DNA of 64,000 bases, from assembly GCF_018882415.1 (NCBI RefSeq), contig NZ_JACVOL010000001.1, positions 582,253 through 646,252 of the forward strand, read 5' to 3'. This DNA comes from Polynucleobacter sp. 86C-FISCH (GTDB lineage Bacteria > Pseudomonadota > Gammaproteobacteria > Burkholderiales > Burkholderiaceae). The notes beneath the pieces are model-generated. The model ran no database searches. It was given only the letters and a program-made list of their open reading frames with translations, and was not told where the DNA came from. The translations under genes were made by a program, and so were the position numbers. Positions 38,160 through 47,155 of the stretch are shown here, in pieces. Positions within the stretch are counted from its first letter, which is position 1; every line of letters starts with the position of its first letter.

Positions 38160-39002
38160 ATGCCAACACAACAACTCGACTACTTCACCTCCTTAGTTGC
38201 TGAAGACGAACACTTCCCTCTAACTGAAGCTGCGATCGCTGTCGCACAACATGCCTATCCGGATTTAGACGTCCAGGGAGTGCTAGATAAGCTTGATCAG
38301 TTGGGTAATAAATTAAAGTCGCGCGTAACGCCAGATACATCACCGGTTCAGCGCCTGCAAATTCTGAAGCATTTCTTTTATACAGAGTTGGGCTTTGGTC
38401 CTAACCAGAATGATTTTTATGCCCCAGAAAATTCATACTTGCACTACGTTCTAGAGAATCGCCGAGGCATACCCATCTCATTAGCAATTTTGATGATTGA
38501 ATTAGGCAATCAAATTGGTTTAAAAATTCGCGGGGTTTCTTTTCCCAATCACTTCATGATGCGCATCTCTTTGCAACAAGGCGAAGTGATCATGGACCCC
38601 TTAACTGGAGAATCACTCTCCAAGACGCAGCTACAAGAAATGCTCGACCCTTATTTGGATGCCAAAGGCTATCGAGGTGAGCTCAGTCTGCCACTCAATA
38701 TCTTCCTTCGCGCCTCAAGCTCACGGGAAATCCTGTCGCGCTTCCTAAGAAACCTCAAAATGATTTATTCAGAGCATGAGCGCTGGGAACGTCTTTTGGG
38801 GATTCAGGAACGCTTAGTGATTCTGCTGCCTGACTCCATTGAAGAGGTCAGAGACCGTGGCCTGATCTTTGCGCAGCTTGAGTATTTACGTCCTGCTCTA
38901 GAAGACATGCATCGCTACCTCAGCGAAATGCCAGAAGCTGAAGATGCCGGCGATATTCGTGAGCATATTGCCACGCTCGAAAGCCAAACTAAATTACATT
39001 AA
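38160..39002 (+). CDS. SirB1/transglutaminase-like family protein with C-terminal TPR-like region
   Basis: The ATG at 38160 gives a 280-residue protein. The middle matches the SirB1 N-terminal transglutaminase-like domain: FFYTELGFGPNQNDFYAPENSYLHYVLENRRGIPISLAILMIELG, then GVSFPNHFMMRI. The C-terminal part, RLLGIQERLVILLPDSIEEVRDRGLIFAQLEYLRPALEDMHRYL, looks like TPR repeats. The catalytic Cys of true transglutaminases is absent at the expected place, so it is probably non-enzymatic. The role is unknown. The longer frame from 38040 overlaps murJ and is rejected. Confidence 0.82.
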   Translation: MPTQQLDYFTSLVAEDEHFPLTEAAIAVAQHAYPDLDVQGVLDKLDQLGNKLKSRVTPDTSPVQRLQILKHFFYTELGFGPNQNDFYAPENSYLHYVLENRRGIPISLAILMIELGNQIGLKIRGVSFPNHFMMRISLQQGEVIMDPLTGESLSKTQLQEMLDPYLDAKGYRGELSLPLNIFLRASSSREILSRFLRNLKMIYSEHERWERLLGIQERLVILLPDSIEEVRDRGLIFAQLEYLRPALEDMHRYLSEMPEAEDAGDIREHIATLESQTKLH

Positions 39003-39019
39003 AAACTAATTTAGTTTTT
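39001..39019. terminator. A+T-rich palindrome at the convergent SirB1-dedA junction
   Basis: AAAAACTAA and TTAGTTTTT form a 19-nt palindrome spanning the 8-bp gap and the SirB1-gene stop. The T run could help termination both ways, but the stem is weak. Confidence 0.4.
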
Positions 39020-39655
39020 CTTACGCTGAAAAATTTTATAGAGCGCTGCTAGCACTACTGGTATCGCTGCTGCACCAATACCAATCAAGACGATCACATT
39101 GAGGTTTTGACGGATCACTGGAATATTGCCAAAGAAATAGCCTGCAATAACTAAACTGAACACCCAGAGCAGAGCACCAGTGACATTGAATAGCTGAAAG
39201 CGTGAGAAGTTCATTTCTGAAACGCCAGCAACAAACGGTGCAAAAGTTCTAATGATGGGCAAGAAGCGCGCAACAATGATGGTCTTGCCGCCATGCTTTT
39301 CATAGAAGGCATGGGTTTTTAATAATGCGCCCTGATCAATCCAGCGCGACTTACTACTAAAGACTCTCTTACCGATCCAGCGGCCAATGAAATAGTTCAC
39401 CGTGTTACCTGAGATAGCTGCAACCAATAAACCGATACATAAAGTCCAAATATTGAAATGCTCAGTAGCGCAATAAGCGCCTGCAATAAACAAGAGTGAG
39501 TCACCAGGCAAAAACGGCGCAACAACTAAACCCGTTTCCGCAAAAACAATTGCAAACAAGAGGCCGTAAGCCCAAGGGCCGTATTGCTGAATCACTACAT
39601 CGAGATGTTTATCAATATGCAGTAATAAATCGCCTAATTGCAAAAGGGTATCCAT
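39011..39655 (-). CDS. DedA family membrane protein
   Basis: This is a 214-residue inner-membrane protein with about five hydrophobic segments. It carries the DedA/SNARE-associated signature FAETGLVVAPFLPGDSLLFIAGAYCA and, later, KHGGKTIIVARFLPIIRTFAPFVAGVSEM, including the essential arginine pair region. DedA proteins are linked to lipid-carrier (undecaprenyl phosphate) recycling and membrane homeostasis. The exact paralogue function is not known. It is divergent from miaA. Confidence 0.9.
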   Translation of the reverse strand: MDTLLQLGDLLLHIDKHLDVVIQQYGPWAYGLLFAIVFAETGLVVAPFLPGDSLLFIAGAYCATEHFNIWTLCIGLLVAAISGNTVNYFIGRWIGKRVFSSKSRWIDQGALLKTHAFYEKHGGKTIIVARFLPIIRTFAPFVAGVSEMNFSRFQLFNVTGALLWVFSLVIAGYFFGNIPVIRQNLNVIVLIGIGAAAIPVVLAALYKIFQRKKN

Positions 39656-39702
39656 TCACTCGCTCTCTAATTTATGGGTTGTTGCGGATATTAACAGGCT
39701 CT

Positions 39703-39713
39703 TATAATCAGGT
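39703..39713 (+). promoter_or_regulatory. Consensus -10 immediately before miaA
   Basis: A perfect TATAAT (39703-39708) ends 5 nt before the miaA ATG at 39714. A TTGTTG (39679-39684) at 18 bp could be a poor -35. Transcription would start at or next to the ATG, giving a leaderless mRNA, unless translation starts at 39741. Confidence 0.5.
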
Positions 39714-40718
39714 ATGCCAACTGAACCCTACATTCAGCCTATGCATGCTCTAAATGAAGCCCCCATTCTTTGTATTGTTGGGCCTACTGGTGCAGGCAAA
39801 ACCCATCTCGCCATGTCCTTGGCTGAGTATGCAAAATCCATTGGTTTAACAATTGAACTCATCAGCATGGATTCTGCGCTGGTTTATCGCGGTTTAGATA
39901 TTGGTAGCGCCAAACCTACCAAGTCCGAACAAGTAGCGGTCATTCATCACCTGATTGACATCATCGACCCGACTGAAGTGTATTCAGCGGCTCGCTTTGC
40001 CAAGGATGCAAAACGTCTCTGTATTGAGATTCGTGAGCGCGGAAATATTCCAGTAGTTGTTGGTGGCACGATGTTGTATTGGCGCGCCTGGGCACATGGC
40101 CTATCCTCGCTGCCACCAGCTAATCCAGACATTCGCGCCCGCTTGGATGAGGAAGGCAAAAAGATTGGCTGGCCTGCTATGCATGACAAACTGGCCAAAG
40201 TAGACCCTGATACTGCGGCTCGCTTGAAGCCCAATGACTCTCAACGAGTACAGCGCGCACTAGAAGTTTTTGAAATTACCGGTAAACCCATGTCAGTGTT
40301 GCTGGCTGATTCGCCGAGTGAAGATGGCAGAGAAGGTTCCGCCATTCCATCGTGGATTGATTTAGTGTCACTTGAACCCAGCGATCGCAAACGCTTGCAT
40401 CTCAACTTAGAAAAGCGCTTTGATGAAATGCTTGCAGCAGGATTCATGGATGAAGTGAAAGTATTGCGTGCTAACACCGGATTACATGCCGACTTACCAG
40501 CGATTCGCTCAGTCGGCTATCGCCAAGCTTGGGAATTTCTCAATGGGGAAATTGATGCCGAAGAAATGCGCTACAAAGCATTGGCAGCAACCAGACAGCT
40601 TGGCAAGCGTCAGCTCACATGGCTTCGTGCAATAGATGGAAGAAAAACGTTTGATCCCTTCAACCCCGAAGGGTTGAAGGATGCATTGGAATACTGCAAA
40701 AGCAACTTAAAAAAATAA
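39714..40718 (+). CDS. miaA: tRNA dimethylallyltransferase
   Basis: MiaA transfers a dimethylallyl group to A37 of tRNAs reading UNN codons. The P-loop is GPTGAGKTHLA near residue 23, followed by ISMDSALVYRGLDIGSAKPT, VVGGTMLYWRAW and DSQRVQRALEVFEITGKP. The 334-residue length is standard. An internal ATG at 39741 (MHALNEAPIL) is an alternative start. No Shine-Dalgarno is seen at either. A strong hairpin lies in the last 65 bp of the gene. The IspH product route in this window supplies its DMAPP donor. Confidence 0.95.
   Translation: MPTEPYIQPMHALNEAPILCIVGPTGAGKTHLAMSLAEYAKSIGLTIELISMDSALVYRGLDIGSAKPTKSEQVAVIHHLIDIIDPTEVYSAARFAKDAKRLCIEIRERGNIPVVVGGTMLYWRAWAHGLSSLPPANPDIRARLDEEGKKIGWPAMHDKLAKVDPDTAARLKPNDSQRVQRALEVFEITGKPMSVLLADSPSEDGREGSAIPSWIDLVSLEPSDRKRLHLNLEKRFDEMLAAGFMDEVKVLRANTGLHADLPAIRSVGYRQAWEFLNGEIDAEEMRYKALAATRQLGKRQLTWLRAIDGRKTFDPFNPEGLKDALEYCKSNLKK
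40657..40680. repeat. Perfect 10-bp inverted repeat in the 3' end of miaA
   Basis: CCTTCAACCC and GGGTTGAAGG enclose CGAA. On the minus strand, 55 bp past the purM stop, the RNA would be a 10-bp stem closed by C(UUCG)G, an exceptionally stable tetraloop, with a TTTTT run about 9 nt later. It may act as the purM 3' end. Confidence 0.7.
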
Positions 40719-40734
40719 GCTGGTAGCTACCGTC

Positions 40735-41787
40735 TTAGATAACGATAGTTTGTGGCGCATCTTTTGGACGCTCAACCACTTCACCTACTGTCCAGGCCTT
40801 AAGGCCTTGTGCTGTCAATGACTTAATCGCAGTGTCTGCTTGATCTGGCGAGACAATGACAACCATGCCAATACCACAGTTAAATACGCGCACCATTTCT
40901 GCATCAGCTACACCACCCTTCATTTGCAACCAACGGAAGAGTTCTGGCATTTGCCAACTGTCACGATGCAAAACAGCCTGAGTATTTTCTGGAAGTACGC
41001 GTGGCACGTTATCCACTAAACCACCACCAGTGATGTGTGCCATCCCTTTTACATTGATTTCAGCAATCAATTTGAGAAGTGGCTTCACATAAATTTCTGT
41101 TGGCGCCATAACCACATCACCCAATGGGCGACCACCTAAATCATCGCTTGGCTTTGCGCCAGCGCGTTCAATAATTTTGCGTACCAATGAGTAACCATTG
41201 GAGTGAGCACCACTAGATCCAATTGCTAATACAACGTCACCCGGAACAATCGTCGCACCAGTAATGATTTTGGATTTCTCAACTGCGCCCACTGCAAATC
41301 CAGCGAGGTCATATTCACCAGGTGGATACATGCCAGGCATTTCTGCAGTCTCGCCACCAATCAATGCGCAACCAGATAGTTCGCAGCCTTTGGCAATACC
41401 ACCCACAACCGTTGCTGCAGTATCAACAGTCAACTTGCCGCAAGCAAAGTAATCCAAGAAAAAGAGGGGTTCAGCGCCTTGGACCAGAATGTCGTTCACG
41501 CTCATGGCTACCAAGTCTTGACCAATGGTTTCATGACGATTCCACTCAAAAGCCAACCTGAGCTTAGTTCCTACGCCATCCGTACCAGACACCAATACCG
41601 GCTCTTTATAGCGCTTAGGCACCTCAAAAAGGGCTCCAAAGCCGCCAATTCCTGCCAAAACGCCCTCGCGCATGGTCTTTTTGGCAAGCGGCTTAATGCG
41701 ATCAACTAAGGCGTCTCCGGCGTCAATATCGACACCAGCGTCACGGTAGGAAAGGCCATTTGAGGAGGAATTAGTAGATGAAGTCAT
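40735..41787 (-). CDS. purM: Phosphoribosylformylglycinamidine cyclo-ligase
   Basis: PurM (AIR synthetase) makes aminoimidazole ribotide from FGAM in purine synthesis. The 350-residue protein has [20 protein letters not shown] near residue 14, [15 protein letters not shown] near 67, [24 protein letters not shown] near 92 and [24 protein letters not shown] near 145. It is convergent with miaA and divergent from the AI-2E transporter gene. purN is elsewhere in the window, so purine genes are dispersed. Confidence 0.96.
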   Translation of the reverse strand: MTSSTNSSSNGLSYRDAGVDIDAGDALVDRIKPLAKKTMREGVLAGIGGFGALFEVPKRYKEPVLVSGTDGVGTKLRLAFEWNRHETIGQDLVAMSVNDILVQGAEPLFFLDYFACGKLTVDTAATVVGGIAKGCELSGCALIGGETAEMPGMYPPGEYDLAGFAVGAVEKSKIITGATIVPGDVVLAIGSSGAHSNGYSLVRKIIERAGAKPSDDLGGRPLGDVVMAPTEIYVKPLLKLIAEINVKGMAHITGGGLVDNVPRVLPENTQAVLHRDSWQMPELFRWLQMKGGVADAEMVRVFNCGIGMVVIVSPDQADTAIKSLTAQGLKAWTVGEVVERPKDAPQTIVI

Positions 41788-41860
41788 ATTGGAGCCGGAA
41801 TATTAGTAAAAAATGCTACTTCGTCAGTAGAATCATTGAATTCTAGAGGATTGAAGCAAG

Positions 41861-42850
41861 ATGGCCGAAATTTTTACCCCTTTTCTCACCGCATTCATTC
41901 TGGCGTATGCCCTACGCCCTTTTTGCCTGTGGCTTGAGCAGCATCGTTTGCCTCGAGCGCTAGCCGCTTTAGTCAGCATGTTGATAGGGCTATGCCTCGT
42001 TTTCTTCATCCTGAGCCTGCTTGTAAGCCTCCTCAAGTATGAAATTCCCCTAATTAAGGCCCAATTGCCTGATTGGATTGCCAATACTCAAGCCTGGCTT
42101 GGTCCAAAACTCAGTGAACTGCACATCAACCTCGACTGGGGAACCCTTAAGGCCAGCGCTACCCAAAAAATTACCGAGCACATTAATGACAATGCGGACA
42201 GCTTAATGACCTCCACTATCAACACTGTGTTGATGTCGGGTAGCTCAGTCATTGCAGGCTTTGTAAATGCAGTGCTCATCATTTTTGTGATGTTTTATTT
42301 GTTAATGGACTGGAATCATTTTTTTGGACTTATAAAAGGTCTCGTTCCTGTTCGTGCGCAAGAAACTGTGCATCACCTCGCCATGCATACCGATGGATTA
42401 CTTTCGCAATACTTGCGCGGTATGTTGATTGTTATTTCTATCATGGCAATTTATTACAGTGCAGGCTTGAGTTTCATTGGCGTCAAAGGTGCGGCAGCGC
42501 TTGGCGTATTTACCGCACTCATGATTGTGATCCCGTATATCGGTATCACCATAGGTCTTACGCTCGCAGTGTTATCAGCGCTTCTCCAATTTGGTCCAGG
42601 CACTGAAATTGTTGGAGTGCTAATTTTGTTTGGCATTGGGCAATTCTTAGAAGGCTTCTTCCTAACGCCCCGCTTGGTTGGCGAGCGCATTGGCTTGCAT
42701 CCAGTAGCAGTCTTGTTTGCCTTGCTTTTATTCGGCAAATTATTTGGCTTCTTTGGCGTCCTACTGGCATTGCCTATCAGCGCTGTCAGCCTAGTACTAG
42801 TTAAGTACCTCTGGTCTATCTATACGCAAAGCGCTTGGTATCAAAAATAA
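41861..42850 (+). CDS. AI-2E family transporter (possibly short at the N terminus)
   Basis: This is a 329-residue membrane protein of the AI-2E exporter superfamily. The family-typical pieces are FILAYALRPFCLWLEQHRLPRALAALV near the start, the PLIKAQLPDWI amphipathic region, and SFIGVKGAAALGVFTALMIVIPYIG, then FFLTPRLVGERIGLHPVAVLFALLLFG near the C terminus. Family members usually have one more hydrophobic helix before the first seen here. A TGA two codons upstream of the ATG excludes an extension. Substrates of most members are unknown. The purM / AI-2E / hda neighbourhood is common in Burkholderiales. Confidence 0.85.
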   Translation: MAEIFTPFLTAFILAYALRPFCLWLEQHRLPRALAALVSMLIGLCLVFFILSLLVSLLKYEIPLIKAQLPDWIANTQAWLGPKLSELHINLDWGTLKASATQKITEHINDNADSLMTSTINTVLMSGSSVIAGFVNAVLIIFVMFYLLMDWNHFFGLIKGLVPVRAQETVHHLAMHTDGLLSQYLRGMLIVISIMAIYYSAGLSFIGVKGAAALGVFTALMIVIPYIGITIGLTLAVLSALLQFGPGTEIVGVLILFGIGQFLEGFFLTPRLVGERIGLHPVAVLFALLLFGKLFGFFGVLLALPISAVSLVLVKYLWSIYTQSAWYQK

Positions 42851-42861
42851 ATTTGGCAGTA

Positions 42862-43617
42862 ATGAATACACCTCCGCTTCCAAAACAATTTGCGTTAGAT
42901 ATTAGCCACTCACCCAAAGCGAGCCTAGAAAACTATCTCCCAGGAAAAGATCTCGCACTGATATCTGCTTTACAAAATATCGAAGGATCATGGAAGAGTT
43001 CTGCAAACGAAGGCTCCGATAACCCATTAAATCAGCGCTGGATTTATTGGTGGGGACCGGAAGGATCTGGACGCACACATTTACTAAATGCCATTGGTAA
43101 TGCAGCAGAGCATGCAAACTTAGAACACATTGCCCTGACAGCATCAGAACCCGCATCCTGGGTTCGATTAGAAGAAAACATTAGCGCGCTTGCGCAAACT
43201 AGCACTCCATCAGTCATTACCGTGGATGATGTAGACCAATTGGATGATCGCCTGGTGGGGTCCTTATTTCGGATTCTGAATACTGTGCAAGCTAGCAAGG
43301 CAATCCATATTTTTATGGCTGGCGCAGCTGCCCCAGCAAATTTGAAGCTTCGTGAAGACTTGCGAACCAGGCTGGGCTGGGGTTTGGTGTTTCAAACCCA
43401 GCTTTTGGATGATGATGAGAAAATACAGGCATTAGGCGAAGCAGCCAAAGCCCGTGGGCTAGTTTTGTCGCCCGATGTGTTGCCTTGGTTATTAAGCCGC
43501 TTCTATCGAGATATGCCGAGCTTAATGGCCTTAATCGATGCTTTAGATGCTTACTCTTTAGAAACAAAACGTGCTGTAACCTTGCCACTTGTACGCGAGC
43601 TCTTGCAGCCCAAATAA
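42862..43617 (+). CDS. hda: DnaA regulatory inactivator Hda
   Basis: Hda stimulates hydrolysis of DnaA-bound ATP with the beta clamp, preventing re-initiation. The 251-residue protein (start MNTPPLPKQFALDI) carries an N-terminal clamp-binding-like QFALDI, then an AAA+ domain with the P-loop variant WGPEGSGRTHLLNAIG. The Arg in place of Lys is normal for Hda. Sensor regions follow (VITVDDVDQLDD, LKLREDLRTRLGWG). It lacks the DnaA C-terminal DNA-binding domain. The longer frame from 42835 is rejected as it overlaps the transporter. Confidence 0.9.
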   Translation: MNTPPLPKQFALDISHSPKASLENYLPGKDLALISALQNIEGSWKSSANEGSDNPLNQRWIYWWGPEGSGRTHLLNAIGNAAEHANLEHIALTASEPASWVRLEENISALAQTSTPSVITVDDVDQLDDRLVGSLFRILNTVQASKAIHIFMAGAAAPANLKLREDLRTRLGWGLVFQTQLLDDDEKIQALGEAAKARGLVLSPDVLPWLLSRFYRDMPSLMALIDALDAYSLETKRAVTLPLVRELLQPK

Positions 43618-43635
43618 TTAATTAGATATTCATTC

Positions 43636-44316
43636 GTGACTCAGTTAGCCCTTTTTGATTTAGACCACACCCTGTTGCCCTGCGATAGCGATTATGAATG
43701 GGGCCAATTTTTGGCTCGCATTGGCGTTGTTGATAGCGAATACTACGCAAGGCAGAATGAACGTTTTTATCAAGACTACAAAGAAGGCAAGCTCGACATT
43801 CATGAATTTCTGCGCTTTGCTCTAAAGCCGCTTTCTGAGCACTCGCGCGCGCAACTCAAAGAATGGCATGACGCCTTCATGCAAGAAGTGATTAACGGAC
43901 AACTCCGACAAGAAGCGCTAGATCTCGTTAAACGTCACCAAGATGCTGGTGATCTCTGCTGTGTAATTACAGCCACCAATAGTTTTGTAACGCGTCCAAT
44001 CGTAGAAAGCTTTGGCATTGAACATCTGATTGCTACAGAGCCAGCGACCAAGGGCAATGAGCCTTTGGCTAACTACACCGGCGAAGTCAGCGGCATTCCT
44101 AATTTTCGGGAAGGCAAGATTCAGAACCTGCATGATTGGCTAGCTTCTCAAAAGCTGTCACTGGACACCCTGCCTTACAGTTATTTTTATTCTGACTCGA
44201 TGAATGACCTACCCTTACTTGAAAAGGTCAGCCATCCTGTCGCCACCAATCCAGACGATCGCCTTCGCAACGAAGCCAAGCAGCGTAACTGGCCTATTCT
44301 TGAATTGTTTGCATGA
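43636..44316 (+). CDS. HAD-superfamily (subfamily IB) phosphatase
   Basis: This 226-residue HAD hydrolase has catalytic motif I LALFDLDHTLLPCDSD at the N terminus, motif II VITATNSF near residue 115 and the C-terminal acidic motif YFYSDSMNDLPLLEKV. The subclass IB cap region resembles SerB-like phosphatases (SerB1/histidinol-phosphatase type). The substrate is not certain. The start is GTG, directly before the conserved motif. It follows hda by 18 bp and overlaps pcnB by 4 bp (ATGA). Confidence 0.88.
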   Translation: MTQLALFDLDHTLLPCDSDYEWGQFLARIGVVDSEYYARQNERFYQDYKEGKLDIHEFLRFALKPLSEHSRAQLKEWHDAFMQEVINGQLRQEALDLVKRHQDAGDLCCVITATNSFVTRPIVESFGIEHLIATEPATKGNEPLANYTGEVSGIPNFREGKIQNLHDWLASQKLSLDTLPYSYFYSDSMNDLPLLEKVSHPVATNPDDRLRNEAKQRNWPILELFA

Positions 44317-45713
44317 TCACTAAATTTATCAAACGTATTTTGCGGCGTGACCCAATGGTCAAGCACACACACGCAAGCAATACTGGAGCGCCAAAACGCA
44401 TCCCTAAAAAATCACATCGCATTGACCCTCACTTACTTTCTAAGAATGCAGTCAAGGTAACTCATACTTTGCAGCAAGCAGGTTACGAGGCATTTATTGT
44501 TGGCGGTGCTGTACGCGATCTTGCTCTTGGAATTAGCCCTAAAGATTTTGACGTTGCTACTAATGCGACACCAGACCAAGTACAAAGACTATTTCGCAAA
44601 GCTCGTCTTATTGGGCGTCGCTTTCAGATTGTACATGTGACTTTTTTTGGCAAAGGTCACCCTGAAATCATTGAAGTATCGACCTTCAGAGCCTTACTGG
44701 ATAACGCCGGAGACCATGTCGCAGAGAGCGGTCGCATTCTGCGCGATAACGTCTGGGGATCGCAGGGCGAAGATGCGGCAAGACGAGATTTCACAATTAA
44801 TGCCATGTATTACGACCCATCCTCCGAGACCGTGCTCGACTATCACGGCGGTATGGCGGATATGCAAAAGAAAACTTTGCGCATGATTGGTGACCCAGCA
44901 AAACGTTATCGCGAAGATCCCGTACGCATGCTCAGAGCAGTCCGATTTGCTGCCAAGACTGGTTTTGAATTGGATAGCGCTACACGCGCACCAATTGCAA
45001 AACTCGGCAAATTACTAAACGATGTTCCTTCGGCCAGACTGTTTGATGAAATTCTTAAGCTTTTGATGTCGGGCTACTCTTGGCGAGCAATTCAAGGTTT
45101 AAAAGAAGCAGGGCTGCATCATGGACTGCTGCCGTTGCTCGATCACATTCTGGATGATGGTGAGGATTCCAAAGGTGCCAATGATTTTGTAAAGCTTGCA
45201 TTGGCGAATACGGATGAACGCATTCAATCAGGAAAAAGTGTTTCAGCTGGCTTTTTATTCGCCACATTGCTTTGGCCTGATCTATTGAAGAACTGGAAAA
45301 CCAACTCCAGCAAAGGCATGGCCAATATCCCTGCTCTTCATGATGCTATGGATGATACGATCACCACCCAAAGTAGTGGCATGACCATTCAAAGACGCTT
45401 TGAAAGCGATATGCGTGAGATTTGGTCAATGCAGCCGCGCTTTGAGAGACGCGTAGGCCGCTATCCCTTCCGCCTCATCGAATCCCCACGTTTTCGTGCG
45501 GGTTATGACTTTATGCTGCTTCGCTGCGCTACCGGGGAGCTAAATCCAGCAATTGGTCAATGGTGGACAGACTTCATTGCGGCAGACCCAGCCGGGCAAG
45601 AAGAGCTCATGGCTAGCGCTAAAAATGAATCCGGAAATACTGCCAGCCCAGCCAAAAGACGACGTCGTAGAAAGCCAAAATCTGCCATCCCTCCAGAGGG
45701 TGCAGGGAGCTAA
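44313..45713 (+). CDS. pcnB: Poly(A) polymerase I
   Basis: PcnB adds 3' poly(A) tails that promote RNA decay. The 466-residue class II nucleotidyltransferase has GGAVRDLALGISPKDFDVATNATPDQV near residue 63 (GG and DxD motifs). Next is IGRRFQIVHVTF, then DAARRDFTINAMYYDP and RYREDPVRMLRAVRFAAKTGFEL. The C-terminal extension is basic (SPAKRRRRRKPKSAIP), typical of PcnB rather than CCA-adding enzymes. It is placed directly before folK, as in many Proteobacteria. Confidence 0.93.
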   Translation: MITKFIKRILRRDPMVKHTHASNTGAPKRIPKKSHRIDPHLLSKNAVKVTHTLQQAGYEAFIVGGAVRDLALGISPKDFDVATNATPDQVQRLFRKARLIGRRFQIVHVTFFGKGHPEIIEVSTFRALLDNAGDHVAESGRILRDNVWGSQGEDAARRDFTINAMYYDPSSETVLDYHGGMADMQKKTLRMIGDPAKRYREDPVRMLRAVRFAAKTGFELDSATRAPIAKLGKLLNDVPSARLFDEILKLLMSGYSWRAIQGLKEAGLHHGLLPLLDHILDDGEDSKGANDFVKLALANTDERIQSGKSVSAGFLFATLLWPDLLKNWKTNSSKGMANIPALHDAMDDTITTQSSGMTIQRRFESDMREIWSMQPRFERRVGRYPFRLIESPRFRAGYDFMLLRCATGELNPAIGQWWTDFIAADPAGQEELMASAKNESGNTASPAKRRRRRKPKSAIPPEGAGS

Positions 45714-45740
45714 GCAGACTTAGAGAAATTTCAGTAAAGT

Positions 45741-45763
45741 AGTTCCATCTCTAGTTTGGAACT
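45741..45763 (+). promoter_or_regulatory. Hairpin just upstream of the folK start codon
   Basis: AGTTCCA and TGGAACT form a 7-bp perfect stem with a 9-nt loop, ending 2 nt before the folK ATG. It occupies the place of the ribosome-binding site; the only purine run (TTGGAA) is inside the stem. It might limit folK translation. Confidence 0.45.
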
Positions 45764-45765
45764 CT

Positions 45766-46293
45766 ATGGCACGGGCATATATCGGATTTGGCGGCAATAT
45801 TGGCGACACGCGTCAGCTCATTACTGATGCCATTGTTTGCTTAGCATTACGTTCTGAACTCCAAATTCTGGCAAAAAGCTGCTTTTATCAAAGCGCGCCC
45901 GTTGAAGCCACTGGTGGCGATTACATCAACGCCGTTATTGAAGTAGAAACCGAACTATCTCCTTACGGCCTGTTGCATGTTTGCCAAACGATTGAACAAG
46001 AGTTCGGTCGTGAGCGCCCTTATGCAAATGCTCCACGCACCCTTGATCTCGATATCCTCTCATTTGAAGGGGTGACTCAAAATGAGACGGAGCTCATGCT
46101 TCCTCATCCCAAAATCATTGAGCGCTCATTTGTACTCCTGCCTCTCCTGGAAATAGCCCCCGAAATCTTCTTGCCGCAATGGGGTGAGCTCAAAGCCTAT
46201 TTACCGAACGTTGCCCACCAAAGAATTGAAAAACTCCCCTGCAGGAACTGCAATTGCGGGGAAAAAGACGTTTATAGCCAATCGGCACATTAA
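45766..46293 (+). CDS. folK: 2-amino-4-hydroxy-6-hydroxymethyldihydropteridine pyrophosphokinase
   Basis: HPPK pyrophosphorylates the pterin in folate synthesis. The 175-residue protein has the N-terminal YIGFGGNIGDTRQLI, the loop SAPVEATGGDYINAVIEVET near residue 44 and the signature RPYANAPRTLDLDILSFEG with LPHPKIIERSFVLLPLLEIAPE. The last 20 residues, with several cysteines (PCRNCNCGEKD), extend beyond the usual fold. panB follows 17 bp downstream, linking folate and pantothenate genes as in many Proteobacteria. Confidence 0.95.
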   Translation: MARAYIGFGGNIGDTRQLITDAIVCLALRSELQILAKSCFYQSAPVEATGGDYINAVIEVETELSPYGLLHVCQTIEQEFGRERPYANAPRTLDLDILSFEGVTQNETELMLPHPKIIERSFVLLPLLEIAPEIFLPQWGELKAYLPNVAHQRIEKLPCRNCNCGEKDVYSQSAH

Positions 46294-46310
46294 TTCATTA
46301 AACTCTCGCC

Positions 46311-47129
46311 ATGGGTTACTTACAAGGCGATAAGCCAATCACAATTACCAAGCTCCTCGCAATGCATGCTGAGGGTGAAAAAATTTCTATGCTCACAGCA
46401 TATGATTCAACTATGTCCGCACTGCTGAATCGCTGCGGAGTTGAAACAATTTTGGTTGGTGACTCTCTTGGTAATGTGATTCAAGGACATTCCAGTACAA
46501 CGCCGGTGACAGTAGAGCAAGTCGCTTATCACACCGAGTGTGTGGCCCGCGCCAATACACATGCTTTTTTGATTGCTGATCTTCCTTTCGCAAGCTATGG
46601 AGATCCAGTTCAAGCATTGGAGTCATCTGCTCAACTGATGCGAGCTGGTGCAGACATGGTCAAACTTGAGGGTGGTGGCGATTGGCAAGTAGATGTCATT
46701 CGTCACTTGGTAGAGCGCAGTGTTCCCGTATGCGCACACTTGGGCCTACTGCCGCAATCCGTTCACGTCCTAGGTGGTTACAAGGTACAAGGCAAATCTA
46801 AAGATGCTGCCAGCGTTATGCTCGAACAAGCACTTGCTTGTCAGGAAGCTGGTGCGCAAATGGTTGTGCTCGAAGCCATCCCCTCATCACTAGGCGAAAG
46901 AATTACTGCCGAACTGCATATTCCAACGATTGGTATTGGTGCTGGACCAGATTGCTCTGGTCAGGTATTAGTGCTTCAGGATATGTTGGGCATTAGCCCA
47001 GGCAAGCCGCCAAAGTTTGTCAAAAACTTTATAGATGGTCACCACTCTGTAGAGGCGGCCATTAAGGCTTACGTACGAGAAGTGAAGTCTGGGAAATTCC
47101 CAGGACCAGAGCACGGCTTTGCTGGCTAA
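46311..47129 (+). CDS. panB: 3-methyl-2-oxobutanoate hydroxymethyltransferase
   Basis: PanB makes ketopantoate, the first committed step to pantothenate and CoA. The 272-residue TIM-barrel protein shows [37 protein letters not shown] near the start (metal-binding Asp), then [13 protein letters not shown] and [47 protein letters not shown] comes near residue 205. panC is not adjacent. A GCTGGC/GCCAGC hairpin without T run spans the stop codon. Confidence 0.96.
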   Translation: MGYLQGDKPITITKLLAMHAEGEKISMLTAYDSTMSALLNRCGVETILVGDSLGNVIQGHSSTTPVTVEQVAYHTECVARANTHAFLIADLPFASYGDPVQALESSAQLMRAGADMVKLEGGGDWQVDVIRHLVERSVPVCAHLGLLPQSVHVLGGYKVQGKSKDAASVMLEQALACQEAGAQMVVLEAIPSSLGERITAELHIPTIGIGAGPDCSGQVLVLQDMLGISPGKPPKFVKNFIDGHHSVEAAIKAYVREVKSGKFPGPEHGFAG

Positions 47130-47155
47130 TTGCCAGCTAGCCGACTCAACAATTT

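Noticed and set aside
42597..42623. CIRCE-like sequence: GCACT and a complete GAGTGCTAA half with the correct 9-bp spacer
   Set aside because: It lies inside the AI-2E transporter coding sequence, 240 bp before hda, and the left half matches only 5 of 9 bases. It is not placed to control a chaperone gene, so chance is the better explanation.
47121..47137. GCTGGC/GCCAGC hairpin at the panB stop as a terminator
   Set aside because: The stem is only 6 bp and no T run follows on either strand; panB or dnaJ termination is probably rho-dependent or elsewhere.
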